From Arthrobacter sp. NIO-1057 (lineage in GTDB: Bacteria > Actinomycetota > Actinomycetes > Actinomycetales > Micrococcaceae): a stretch of 64,000 bases of DNA. Below the pieces are notes generated by a model. That model was not told where the DNA came from. It saw only the letters and a program-made list of their open reading frames with translations, and did not search any database. This document shows, one piece after another, positions 52,723 to 61,061 of the stretch. Location of the stretch: the NCBI RefSeq assembly GCF_900094805.1, contig NZ_FMAT01000003.1, forward strand, positions 1 to 64,000, written 5' to 3'. A program made the position numbers and the translations under genes. How positions within the stretch are numbered: the stretch's first letter is position 1; the number at the start of each line of letters is the position of its first letter.

Positions 52723-53692
52723 CGCTGGTGCTCCGTTCGCCTAGGCCGGAATCGTTGCGGGCTTCGCCCATGACACCGTAAGTTTCAGGCCTGCGGGTAC
52801 GCAGGAACGGGAAGAGCGTGAGCCAGTCGCGGCGTGCATCCAAATCCAAGGTGGCTACCAGCACAGCGGATTCATCACGTGGGGCACGGGCGAGAATGCG
52901 GCCATAAGGATCCGAGATGAAGGAGGACCCGTAGAAGGTCAGCGCTCCTTCATCGCCCCAGCGGTTGGGAACCACCATGAATAGGCCATTGGCGATACCG
53001 TTGCCGACGATGGTTTGGCGCCACAATGGTTCGGTATCAAAGTCGGGATGGTCCGGCTCGGAGCCGATGGCCGTGGGGTAAGCCAAAAGGTCAGCTCCTG
53101 CCAGCGAGTAGATACGTGGCGGTTCACTGAACCACTCGTCCCAGCAGGTCGGCAGCCCCATGGCGACATCGCCCAGTTCTGCCACACGGTGTACCGGGTA
53201 TGGATCTTCGTTGGGTCCTTCACGGAAGTACTTGTCCTCGTAGTAGCCCGCGGTGCGTGGAATATGCAGTTTGTTCGTAGCGGCTACCAGCTGACCGCTG
53301 GGCGAAACAATGATTGCGGTGTTCAGTCCGAGTCCGTCCTGCGCAGGAGCAGTGCGGAACAACGAGATATGGACGTGGATGTTGTAGCGTTCGGCCATTT
53401 TCTTGGCAAAGCTGAAGGTCTTGCCCGTCATTAGGTCTTCGGCGGTGGCATCGGCTTCTGTCGTCTCAGGTATTTCGAAAGCCGGGTATTTGCTCAATGT
53501 GAGTTCTGGCAGGAAGACAATTTTGGCGCCATGCTTGGCTGCGGACTTGATGCCTTCTCCTAGTTCGGCTTCCGTCGCAGCTGGGTCTTCATGCCAGCGA
53601 TGCTGGACCAGAGCTACGGTGAGCGTGCCACGCTCGGCATCATCGACACGTGCCGGGGAGACCGGTGGATTGAGGGCCAGAATTTCTTGCAT
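52715..53692 (-). CDS. aguB: N-carbamoylputrescine amidase-type nitrilase
   Basis: This 325-residue carbon-nitrogen hydrolase has the triad Glu63 (FLPELTLS), Lys141 (TNKLHIPRT) and Cys183 (GLPTCWDEWF). The CWDEWFSEP loop and YYEDKYFREGP match the carbamoylputrescine amidase branch. It should release putrescine, CO2 and ammonia. It is somewhat longer than the usual 290-300 residues, with an N-terminal extension of about 20. It heads an operon with aguA, and a TetR gene lies divergent across twin operators. Confidence 0.88.
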   Translation of the reverse strand: MQEILALNPPVSPARVDDAERGTLTVALVQHRWHEDPAATEAELGEGIKSAAKHGAKIVFLPELTLSKYPAFEIPETTEADATAEDLMTGKTFSFAKKMAERYNIHVHISLFRTAPAQDGLGLNTAIIVSPSGQLVAATNKLHIPRTAGYYEDKYFREGPNEDPYPVHRVAELGDVAMGLPTCWDEWFSEPPRIYSLAGADLLAYPTAIGSEPDHPDFDTEPLWRQTIVGNGIANGLFMVVPNRWGDEGALTFYGSSFISDPYGRILARAPRDESAVLVATLDLDARRDWLTLFPFLRTRRPETYGVMGEARNDSGLGERSTSDV

Positions 53693-53711
53693 GATGTTCC
53701 TTCACGACAAT

Positions 53712-53786
53712 AAACGAATGTGATTCGTTTTCACGATAGACGCAGAGTTAAGACGAAATCAAGAGTTTTAACGAATGACTTTCGTT
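53712..53786. promoter_or_regulatory. Twin TetR operators of the agmatine operon
   Basis: AAACGAATGTGATTCGTTT (53712-53730) is a palindrome with perfect 8-bp arms. AACGAATGACTTTCGTT (53770-53786) is a second copy with one arm mismatch. They lie 20 bp before the aguB ATG and 50 bp before the tetR ATG, fitting repression of both divergent transcripts. Confidence 0.82.
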
Positions 53787-53835
53787 TAATTTGTGTATGC
53801 TCATGTCAAGAGACTTCGACGCACGAGGGGAATTC

Positions 53836-54477
53836 ATGGCAAGGCCTTCCAAGCCCAAACTCAGCACCACTTCAATTGCTGACGCCGCACTCAAACTCGT
53901 TGACGCACATGGAGAGTTCACCCTCCCGCTTCTAGCTAAAGAGCTCTCAGTATCCGCATCATCGCTCTACAACCATGTTCAGGGCAAGGCAGAAATTATC
54001 GAGCTGATGCGCGGGCGAGCCATGGCGCAGATTCAGCTTCCAAACTTGCAGCAGGTCACGTGGCAAGAAGCTGTCGAAGCCATTGCCACCGAATACTGGA
54101 CTTCCTACTCCAAGCACCCACGGCTTATCCCCCTGCTGACCAGCAACACGGTCAGAGATAGCACCACATTGCGTGTCTACGATGCCCTGGCCGAAGCTTT
54201 CGCGCTGGCGGGCTTTGAACCCAAACGTCGCCTGCAAGCCATCACCATCATCGATTCCTTCGTCCTCGGTTCTGCCTTAGACGCAGCTGCACCAGATGTT
54301 GTGTGGGAGTCCGGACCAGAATCCTCGCACTATTTCAAAGAAGCACTTGAAGCTGATTTAGCCGATAGCAACCGGTCCCGTGCGACCTTCGAGCTAGGAC
54401 TTTCAATGCTGTTGGCGTCCTTTGCACAACAAAGTTCCGCAGGCACTTTCAAGGCAGGAGAACAGAATTCGCCGTAA
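53836..54477 (+). CDS. TetR-family regulator of the agmatine operon
   Basis: This 213-residue regulator has an N-terminal TetR HTH (LPLLAKELSVSASSLYNHVQ, about 27-46) and a TetR_C-type ligand domain of the large tetracycline-repressor-like group. ATG 53836 (MARPSKPK) follows GAGGGG. Fifteen upstream codons are rejected, since they lie close to the operator. It probably represses aguBA and itself, with agmatine or putrescine as a possible inducer. It is convergent with the SipW-fusion gene. Confidence 0.88.
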   Translation: MARPSKPKLSTTSIADAALKLVDAHGEFTLPLLAKELSVSASSLYNHVQGKAEIIELMRGRAMAQIQLPNLQQVTWQEAVEAIATEYWTSYSKHPRLIPLLTSNTVRDSTTLRVYDALAEAFALAGFEPKRRLQAITIIDSFVLGSALDAAAPDVVWESGPESSHYFKEALEADLADSNRSRATFELGLSMLLASFAQQSSAGTFKAGEQNSP

Positions 54478-54489
54478 ATTGCTCGCGTT

Positions 54490-55611
54490 TTAGGAGCAGG
54501 TGAAGTCTCTCGCGAGCAGCAGCCCGGGGTGGTAAACGATGGTGCGAGTCGGAGAGTCCGCCACCGGCGAGACCCACCCAATATTGCTGCCGCTTTCAGT
54601 GACGTCTTTGTTATCGGTGGTGTAAACAACCAGGAGCTTTATTTCCATACTCTGGGCTCCACCTGAAGTGATGAGCCCCAACAGGTTGAAACCAGGTCCA
54701 TAGGCAACAGATGTGTCCCCGGGAGCCAGATTCGTATAACCATAACTAGACGCCCCAGTCTTAGCCCTGATCACCAAGCGCGCTCCCGAGGGGAGTTGTT
54801 GCGCGGGCCATGACACGGTAGCTGTGGTGAGCAATAGCCCAGATTCTACGCAAGCCAAAGAGCCCGTCGCCGGCTGAACCTTATTCGCCTGAATCGCAGC
54901 AGATGCAGTGGCTGAACCGGTAAACGCTGCATGAGTGGTTTCGCTTTTCGGTACCTGCAAAACCAATGCACCCAGCAACACTGTCACGGCCACTCCGCCA
55001 ATGATTCGGGAGAGATTGCCTAGTTTCTTTCGCCCCGCTGTTCCGCGATGTGAATCTTGCTCACTGGGCTCCTCAGATTGGGAGCCGGGCAGTTCTTCAT
55101 TTGAATCATATGGCTTGGAACCATTTCGCCAGAACGCAATATACAAAAGGTACCCACACAGCAGAATGCCAAGGGCATAAGCCCATGGTTGGCTCAGCCA
55201 AGTGACAACGTAGCCAAGACCGGGAACACTCAAGAACAGGTGATCCACTTGTTCGACGCTGTAGGTTTCTATGTCGGGAACTGGGTTGGCATCGCCTTTG
55301 AGAACCAGCCCTTCGGAGGTGGTCTCAACAACTCGATGGGTAATGCGTTCCCCCTGGGAATTGACCACTGACACCACATCGCCAACGTTAACTTCCTCTA
55401 CCGAGGCGGGCACCGCCAATCCCAAGGCGCCAGCAGGTATTCCCGGTCCCATAGATCCCGAGACAAATACCAAAGGCTTTATGCCAAAGACCATGGCCAA
55501 CACCGCCATAATCAGGCAAAGAATTCCAAGTCCGGCACCTAAGTTCAACAAGAATCGCTGAAACGGCCGGAGCGATGATTTGCTGCCTTGCACCGTTTGT
55601 TGACTACGCAT
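54490..55611 (-). CDS. SipW-type signal peptidase fused to its own SipW-type secreted domain
   Basis: This 373-residue protein has two halves. Residues 1-165 are an S26B/SipW-type signal peptidase: TM1 about 21-44, Ser53 in SGSMGP, His92 in ITHRVV, Asp107 in KGDANP, and TM2 about 143-160. After an acidic linker (163-192) and a basic RKKLGNLSR, a third hydrophobic stretch (203-221) ends in THAAFTGSATASAAIQANK. That is a SipW-type signal-peptide end, followed by a secreted beta-rich domain of about 130 residues with two cysteines. So a peptidase and a probable substrate share one chain. ATG 55611 lies 1 nt after the previous stop. It is the last gene of the six-gene operon. Confidence 0.85.
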   Translation of the reverse strand: MRSQQTVQGSKSSLRPFQRFLLNLGAGLGILCLIMAVLAMVFGIKPLVFVSGSMGPGIPAGALGLAVPASVEEVNVGDVVSVVNSQGERITHRVVETTSEGLVLKGDANPVPDIETYSVEQVDHLFLSVPGLGYVVTWLSQPWAYALGILLCGYLLYIAFWRNGSKPYDSNEELPGSQSEEPSEQDSHRGTAGRKKLGNLSRIIGGVAVTVLLGALVLQVPKSETTHAAFTGSATASAAIQANKVQPATGSLACVESGLLLTTATVSWPAQQLPSGARLVIRAKTGASSYGYTNLAPGDTSVAYGPGFNLLGLITSGGAQSMEIKLLVVYTTDNKDVTESGSNIGWVSPVADSPTRTIVYHPGLLLARDFTCS

Positions 55612-55612
55612 C

Positions 55613-56188
55613 TTATGACCCCACGCTCGAAGTGAAGTCCAAAGAAATGGTGGTTGAAGCACCTTGTAGTGCGTTGGCTGCGGTCAGCGGAAGTGAATAT
55701 TGAACGCACAGAGATTCATTGGCTCCCGTGGCCAGAGGTCGCGTGGCCGAAGCACTCCCAAAACTCGTTCCCGTGTTCTTAGTCATCAGCGTGGTTCCAC
55801 CCGAGCAGGTGACGTTCGAGCCCGAACCACTCAAAGTCGCACCAGTTTTCACCAGGATGGTTAGTGCAGACCCTAAGGTCGCACCTCCTGATTCTGTAAT
55901 TTTTCCTTGGAAAGAATAGGGTGCGGAAATAGACCCGGTGTTCTTCACAACCACTACCGAAGCAGAGCTTGCCCCCGGAAATAGATTGTTACCGTTAATC
56001 GGCATTTGGTAGCTCGCCGATGTTGCACTACCTGTCGTAGCGCCAACCCCCAGTGCAACCGTTGCCGTGCTGATGTTCGAAGTGGCAGTAGCTTGGCCGG
56101 TCCAAGAAGCCAGCGTTGAGACCGCACCAAAGCCAACGAGGATTCCCAACGACAATATCGCCTTGACGCGTATTGACTTACCGCTCAT
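55613..56188 (-). CDS. Secreted protein with SipW-type signal peptide
   Basis: This 191-residue protein begins MSGKSIRVKAILSLGILVGFG (shortened here) and ends the signal in ASWTGQATATSNIS, the A-x-W/F-T-x-x-A pattern of SipW-cognate signals. The mature part is Ser/Thr/Gly-rich and beta-like, with paired cysteines (NVTCSGG, ESLCVQYS). TasA/CalY-type fibre proteins share this design, but real homology to TasA is not clear. It overlaps the LANTG gene by 11 bp and is followed by the peptidase-fusion gene after 1 nt. It is probably processed by one of the two operon peptidases. Confidence 0.82.
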   Translation of the reverse strand: MSGKSIRVKAILSLGILVGFGAVSTLASWTGQATATSNISTATVALGVGATTGSATSASYQMPINGNNLFPGASSASVVVVKNTGSISAPYSFQGKITESGGATLGSALTILVKTGATLSGSGSNVTCSGGTTLMTKNTGTSFGSASATRPLATGANESLCVQYSLPLTAANALQGASTTISLDFTSSVGS

Positions 56189-56834
56189 GCTTTGCCTCCC
56201 TCCCTTGGGCAATTCTTTGATGCCGGTCTCGACTTGCACCTAGCGCAATGCTTCCTGCGACTAGAGATCCCAATGCCATCAGTAGCCAATGGCTACTAAT
56301 TCCTGTATTGGCCAGTTCGTCCTTTTCTTCTGGATCTGGCGCTTGAGGCGATGGATCTTGTGGCCCCTGGCTCGGCGGTTGATCGCCATCGTAGGTTTCC
56401 ACGGCATCAATGCGCACCTGCAATGATCGCTCCTGCCGATCTTCAGCTAATTTATCTGCTGACCACGGCAGTCCAATTCTGAGCTCAAACTTCTTGGCTT
56501 GCGCAGGTTGCAGTCTAGCTACCGATGCGTTGACGGTTTCAAAATACATCCTGGTAGAAGCCTCCGGTGCAACAGGTTGAACCGTGACTTCGATTCCGGT
56601 GGGGCGATCATTACGCACCCACAATGATCTAATGATCTCGTCCCCTGGCACCAGGGTCGACTCATCTTCGAAAAGCTGGGGAGGGTTCCGAGAGTACGCT
56701 TGCCCATCCACGCTGTAGCTCAAGCCCTTTTCTGCGGAGGAAGCGGAGGCTCTGGGGACACTAGCACCTGGAACTACCTGTAGGACAACGGACAGGAGTG
56801 CGGCACACAGTGAGACACGCAGTATGTTCTTCAT
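56178..56834 (-). CDS. Cell-wall-anchored surface protein with LANTG sorting signal
   Basis: This 218-residue protein has an ordinary Sec signal peptide (MKNILRVSLCAALL, cleavage near ASA-SS), then a beta-sandwich-like region (about 38-150) and a Pro-rich spacer. The sorting signal LANTG (about 183-187) is followed by a hydrophobic helix and basic tail. LAxTG is the motif of class E sortases of high-GC Gram-positives, and no sortase gene lies in this window. It sits between the first peptidase and the SipW-type secreted protein and may form the wall anchor of their assembly. Confidence 0.85.
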   Translation of the reverse strand: MKNILRVSLCAALLSVVLQVVPGASVPRASASSAEKGLSYSVDGQAYSRNPPQLFEDESTLVPGDEIIRSLWVRNDRPTGIEVTVQPVAPEASTRMYFETVNASVARLQPAQAKKFELRIGLPWSADKLAEDRQERSLQVRIDAVETYDGDQPPSQGPQDPSPQAPDPEEKDELANTGISSHWLLMALGSLVAGSIALGASRDRHQRIAQGREAKHER

Positions 56835-57397
56835 CGTTGCTTACCCTGCCTTTCGCGCCAGGCCCCAACGAACATCACCAGGGAGTACACAATCAATCCA
56901 CCAGCAACGACCCAGGTCAGCCACGTTCGTTGTTGCATAGATAAGGCACTATTGACGTAACCCAAGAGTGGGAGGGAATACCAGAGTTTGCCCCGAATTT
57001 GTTCGCTGCGCACCGGATCATCCACGGAGTTGTTGGCATCTCCTTGGAAGATGATCCGCTGTTCACCGCTCAGGTTTGTTCCCATAGAGACGACCCGATG
57101 CGTAACGACTTCTGGCTCACCTGATTTCAACTGGTACGTCGCCACATCGCCAATATGAAGTTCTTTCGGATCCAGCGGCTTCACGACCGCCAAGGTGCCG
57201 GGAGGAAAGTTCGGGCGCATCGAACCGGTGAGCACCGTGTAGGCGGTGGCTCCGCCCAGTTTTGGAATCACAATCATGAGTGCAATAAGAGCGAGCACGA
57301 TAAAGAGCACAAGCCACGAAATGATCTGGCCGCACCACCACAAGATTCCTGTCTTTTGTGGCCGTTCACCACCGCGAATTCGCTCTTGAACGCTCAT
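56831..57397 (-). CDS. SipW-type signal peptidase I
   Basis: This 188-residue S26B (ER-type) signal peptidase has TM1 about 18-45, nucleophile Ser59 in LTGSMRP, His100 in VTHRVV, Asp120 in FQGDANN, and TM2 about 158-178. The Ser/His pair replaces the Ser/Lys pair of ordinary Lep peptidases. ATG 57397 (MSVQERIRGG) overlaps the previous stop. It likely processes the SipW-type signal peptides of the operon's secreted proteins at the outer membrane face. Both ends overlap neighbours by 4 bp, so expression is coupled. Confidence 0.9.
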   Translation of the reverse strand: MSVQERIRGGERPQKTGILWWCGQIISWLVLFIVLALIALMIVIPKLGGATAYTVLTGSMRPNFPPGTLAVVKPLDPKELHIGDVATYQLKSGEPEVVTHRVVSMGTNLSGEQRIIFQGDANNSVDDPVRSEQIRGKLWYSLPLLGYVNSALSMQQRTWLTWVVAGGLIVYSLVMFVGAWRERQGKQR

Positions 57398-57969
57398 CGT
57401 TGTTGTCCCGTGAAACGTAGATTCAACGAGAGCTTTCCGCCAGAGGCGGATTGTGGTGCCTGCGAAGGAATCGACACACGAATGCATAGATTCTCGGTTG
57501 AGTTAGTTGAGCCAGCGCCTAAATCTCTCGCGGAAGCAAATGATGCATCAGTACCTAGCGGTCCAACGTAGAGCTGTTGACCCGTTAATGATTGACCGGC
57601 TTCACAAGCGGTCTGATCCATTCCGGTATAGATGCTCAGTTGCACGGCATTGGCCAGCGCTCGGTCAGCAACCGTCGGTGAAGCCAGAGAATTCGTCGCG
57701 CCATCCAACTGATATGACAACGCAACTGTGCCCGCATTACTCATCGCTAACGGAGCCTGGGTAAACGATCCTGGAATCAAAGCAGAGCCAGAAAGCTTAG
57801 TGAATTGAAAGTCTTTCGCACCGCCAGCTAATAAGCTGAGTGATCCAGTCTTTATTGTGGGCGGGTCAACTCGGCTTTCTGCGCGCCACGAAGCGGCCGT
57901 GCCCTGCGCGCTGATTCCCAGCAACAACAGCACGGCCGCGACTAAGGCGAACTTCAGCGGTTTTGGCAT
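57394..57969 (-). CDS. Secreted protein with SipW-type signal peptide
   Basis: This 191-residue protein starts MPKPLKFALVAAVLLLLGIS, and the signal ends QGTAASWRAESRVDPPTIKT, the SipW-cognate pattern with W/F after Ala-Ser. The mature domain is beta-like, with two cysteines (QTACEAG, ENLCIRVS) placed as in the 55613 protein, so the two are probably distant paralogues. A 4-bp overlap couples it to the SipW-type peptidase. Substrate and function of the mature part are unknown. Confidence 0.8.
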   Translation of the reverse strand: MPKPLKFALVAAVLLLLGISAQGTAASWRAESRVDPPTIKTGSLSLLAGGAKDFQFTKLSGSALIPGSFTQAPLAMSNAGTVALSYQLDGATNSLASPTVADRALANAVQLSIYTGMDQTACEAGQSLTGQQLYVGPLGTDASFASARDLGAGSTNSTENLCIRVSIPSQAPQSASGGKLSLNLRFTGQQR

Positions 57970-57993
57970 ACCCCGAAAAGCACTAGTCCTTAG

Positions 57994-58548
57994 TTACGAA
58001 CGGACCTGATCCAAGGTCAGTGTCAGGGCCTGAAGGTCTACCACTTGGTCATAGGTCGATGGTGGTGTGTCTCCCACCGCACCCTCGTCGAAGGTGACGG
58101 TGATGAGGAACGGAACAGCATAAGTACCTGGTTCAGCGAAGCTCAGGGTTCCATCAGTTTCTTCGGTGATTCCCGGCGCCGATGCGTCTACCTTGAGGTC
58201 AACGGTGACGTAGTCTGCAAGGCCCTTCAAATCAGTAGCTTCCTGATCAACGCTGAGCACGCCGGCAATGTTCTTGCCTTCAGCATCAATGGTGGCGGTC
58301 TGGCTGAAAGTCACGACATCGCCAGGAACAAGTTGCTGGGTCCTTGGATCGAATGGCTCAGGTGCATCCGGGTTGCTGATGTCCTGCCATTGGCCGGTTC
58401 CGGTGGTCGTCAGGTTCAAATGGCCTGATTCGACGGTACCTGCGTCAATGGTCTGAGTTGCTTGCCAACGTGCAATCGTTCCCGCACCACCGAGTAGCAG
58501 AGCTCCAGCTGCAACGGCGGCGATGGTTGCCTTGGTTACTTTTTTCAT
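57994..58548 (-). CDS. Alternate-type signal peptide exported protein (RER_14450-like)
   Basis: This 184-residue first gene of the operon begins MKKVTKATIAAVAAGALLLG, GAGTIARWQATQTIDAGTV, the signature of the 'alternate signal-mediated exported protein' group that occurs beside SipW-type peptidases in actinobacteria. The mature part has alternating beta-like segments (GHLNLTTTGTGQW, VVTFSQTATIDAEGKN) as in pilin- or TasA-like subunits. AGGAA lies before the ATG. It is likely the major secreted subunit, since it comes first and alone has a non-overlapping end. Confidence 0.87.
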   Translation of the reverse strand: MKKVTKATIAAVAAGALLLGGAGTIARWQATQTIDAGTVESGHLNLTTTGTGQWQDISNPDAPEPFDPRTQQLVPGDVVTFSQTATIDAEGKNIAGVLSVDQEATDLKGLADYVTVDLKVDASAPGITEETDGTLSFAEPGTYAVPFLITVTFDEGAVGDTPPSTYDQVVDLQALTLTLDQVRS

Positions 58549-58757
58549 GAAATTCCTGTCCTCAAAGTTCAGGTGTCGGAGTGACCCTTACTTTAAGTGA
58601 ATCTCATTTACGGAATTTCTCAAGCCCAAACCCCAGAAATAGCTTCATATCATGCGGAGAAATTCGTCCAAATTTTACCAACCATTTGTCTACGAGAATT
58701 GGACGGATGGCGAAAATAATCGCACAAGAACACAGTCCCAAGTACTGAAACTTGCGC

Positions 58758-59795
58758 TCAACCGTTGGGAGCAGAAGCGAAAAGGTTCAATCCCATCGCT
58801 CTAGACAACTGGCCAATGGCCAGCTGCGCCCGCACAGAATTCCCTGCCATATCCAGTGGTGGTGAGAATGCTCCAATGGCGCCCTTACCCGGTGCCACCG
58901 CAACAATGCCTCCGGAAACTCCCGACTTCGCGGGGATACCAATTTCGAAAAGCCATTCGCCCGAGCGTTCATACAGGCCATTAGTTGCCACGACAGCCAA
59001 GGTGTCCCGGCAAACATCAGCATCTATGACACGTTGGCCAGTGACCGGGTTGACCCCACCATCAGCCAAGGTGGCGCCCATGATGGCCAGATCATGCGCG
59101 GTGACGTTCAGCGAGCACTGTTTCGTGTACACATCAACAGCGTCAAAGGGATCCTCATCTAGCCGTCCGTTACTTTTGAGCAAGTAGCCCAAGGCCTTGT
59201 TGCGCTCATTAGCCAACGACTCAGAATGGTAAACCTCGTCATCCAGACTCAGCGAACGACCAGCAAAAGCTGAGAGTCCTTCCCGAACGTTCTCCCACTT
59301 TTTTGCTGCGGTCTTTCCGGGGATCATCGACGTTGTGGCAATTGCCCCTGCATTGACCATCGCATTCATCGGGTGCCCATTGTTCAGTTCAAAGGCCATG
59401 ACCGAGTTGAACGACATGCCAGTGTTGTTCACCCCGATACGTTCACGCACAGCTTCTCGACCGTGTTCCTGCAGAACGAGAGCATAGACAAACATCTTGG
59501 AGATGGACTGGATGGAGAAGTGATAACCGCAGTCCCCCACCGAATGCACCGAACCACCGACGTGAGACATGGCAATGCCAAAAAGATTCGGGTCTGCTTG
59601 GCCAAGAACCGGAATGTAGTGAGCCAACAGGCCTTCATCAACATCCGCATAGCGTTCGTGCGCTTGCCGCAACAACTGATCGATCTGATCATGTTCCAAC
59701 TCTCCGGTAGAAACCTGCTGAACCACATCGTCAAAATCTGTTGGGATGGTCTCGTTATTACCTTCCGAAGGATAGTTCACGCTCACCTGCCTCAC
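58758..59795 (-). CDS. glsA: Glutaminase
   Basis: This enzyme of the serine-dependent beta-lactamase-like fold hydrolyses glutamine to glutamate and ammonia. The SxxK pair is Ser97 and Lys100 (FSIQSISKMF), and MVNAGAIAT, SLNVTAHDLA and GIPAKSGVSGG complete the family pattern. The length of 345 is slightly above the usual 310. The start is uncertain: in-frame GTG codons at 59795, about 59786 and 59780 compete. It is a lone gene with no clear partner. Confidence 0.92.
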   Translation of the reverse strand: MRQVSVNYPSEGNNETIPTDFDDVVQQVSTGELEHDQIDQLLRQAHERYADVDEGLLAHYIPVLGQADPNLFGIAMSHVGGSVHSVGDCGYHFSIQSISKMFVYALVLQEHGREAVRERIGVNNTGMSFNSVMAFELNNGHPMNAMVNAGAIATTSMIPGKTAAKKWENVREGLSAFAGRSLSLDDEVYHSESLANERNKALGYLLKSNGRLDEDPFDAVDVYTKQCSLNVTAHDLAIMGATLADGGVNPVTGQRVIDADVCRDTLAVVATNGLYERSGEWLFEIGIPAKSGVSGGIVAVAPGKGAIGAFSPPLDMAGNSVRAQLAIGQLSRAMGLNLFASAPNG

Positions 59796-59988
59796 CGCTG
59801 TTAACGCCTAATTACTCGTACCTGATTTGAGACTACCAACCCCGTGATCCCATGGCATCATCAAGTCGATTCTTTAGGTTGGCAATACATAGCACAGCCG
59901 AACCCTTGAAGGCGAGACTATGTGTTTTGGGCGACAATGTGGAGCAACTTACAGCGCAACCACCCCTACCTGACTTAGCATTTTGAGT

Positions 59989-60411
59989 ATGGCTAAGGGT
60001 ATTACTTTTCATACGCGCAAGTGGGTTCGCCCAGAAGATCTGAATGCAAATGGCACGCTGTTCGGCGGTAGCCTTTTGCGCTGGATTGATGAAGAAGCTG
60101 CAATCTACTCCATCATTCAGCTGGGCAACAAGCATGTTGTCACCAAGTTCATGTCAGAAATTAACTTCATCGCCTCTGCTAAGGAAGGCGACCTGATCGA
60201 GATGGGCCTGACCGCGATCGATTTCGGTCGAACCTCGATCACCCTGCGTGCAGAAGTACGCAACATCTTTACTCAGGAATCAATCCTCACCATCGAAAAG
60301 ATTGTCTTCGTGAACATCGGTGAAGATGGCCATCCTGAACCACATGGCTACGACCACATCACCTACACCCGCGACCGCATCCCGCTGGAAATCACCAAGG
60401 CGCTCGTCTAA
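59989..60411 (+). CDS. Hotdog-fold acyl-CoA thioesterase
   Basis: This 140-residue protein of the YciA/BFIT type has NANGTLFGGSLLRWIDEEAA, the conserved Asn/Asp-Gly-Gly and acidic residues of hotdog thioesterases, followed by the KFMSEINFIASAKEGDLIE strand block. It should hydrolyse acyl-CoA esters in the cytoplasm. I start at ATG 59989 rather than the TTG two codons before. It is divergent from glutaminase. A 200-bp gap separates it from the next gene. Confidence 0.88.
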   Translation: MAKGITFHTRKWVRPEDLNANGTLFGGSLLRWIDEEAAIYSIIQLGNKHVVTKFMSEINFIASAKEGDLIEMGLTAIDFGRTSITLRAEVRNIFTQESILTIEKIVFVNIGEDGHPEPHGYDHITYTRDRIPLEITKALV

Positions 60412-60615
60412 GAATTCATTTCCACTGCCCTAAGCCCACACTGCATTCAGGGTGTTTCCAAAGGCCTTGATCTGTTGCACTTTCACAGTGCTCAGGTCGG
60501 GGCCTTGTTGCATCTTGGTTGGAGTTCTCCCGGCACTCTTGATCCGGTGCGAGGCATGACGCAAAGTAGTAGTTGCTAACAACTAGCACCCGCCTCAACA
60601 GGAGCGAGCACATCC

Positions 60616-61047
60616 ATGGGCCAAATGATTTTTGTTAATCTTCCGACCGCCGACCTAGCGACCGCAGACAAGTTCTATGAGGCACTAGGCTTCGCCAAGA
60701 ATCCTGCCTTCTCCGACGAAAACGCCACATCATGGATCATCGACGAGAATATTTTTGTCATGAGCCTGCAACAAGAATTCTTCGCCAGCTTCTTGGTCAA
60801 CGGTGATAAGCCAGCACTTGGTTCCGGACATCGTGAAGCGCTGAACGCTTTGTCTTCAGATACCCGCGAGGGTGTCGACGATTTTGTGGCCCGAGCCCAG
60901 GCAGGTGGCGGCAGTGTCTATCGTCCAGCCGATGAACCATTCCCAGGAATGTACCAGGCTGCCGTCCAAGACCCAGACGGCCATGTCTGGGAAATCTCAT
61001 GGATGAGCCCTGAAGCCTTGCAGTCCATGGAAGCTCCAAGCAACTAA
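60616..61047 (+). CDS. VOC-family (glyoxalase/bleomycin-resistance fold) protein
   Basis: This 143-residue protein has one VOC unit with FVNLPTADLATADKFYEALGF at the N-terminus and QDPDGHVWEISWM near the C-terminus. In this branch the metal-binding residues are partly replaced. Reaction unknown; relatives are annotated as lactoylglutathione lyase-like or resistance proteins. CAGGAG precedes the ATG. Its 3' end is close to the convergent SGNH gene (14 bp). Confidence 0.85.
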   Translation: MGQMIFVNLPTADLATADKFYEALGFAKNPAFSDENATSWIIDENIFVMSLQQEFFASFLVNGDKPALGSGHREALNALSSDTREGVDDFVARAQAGGGSVYRPADEPFPGMYQAAVQDPDGHVWEISWMSPEALQSMEAPSN

Positions 61048-61061
61048 AGGCCATCACAGCG

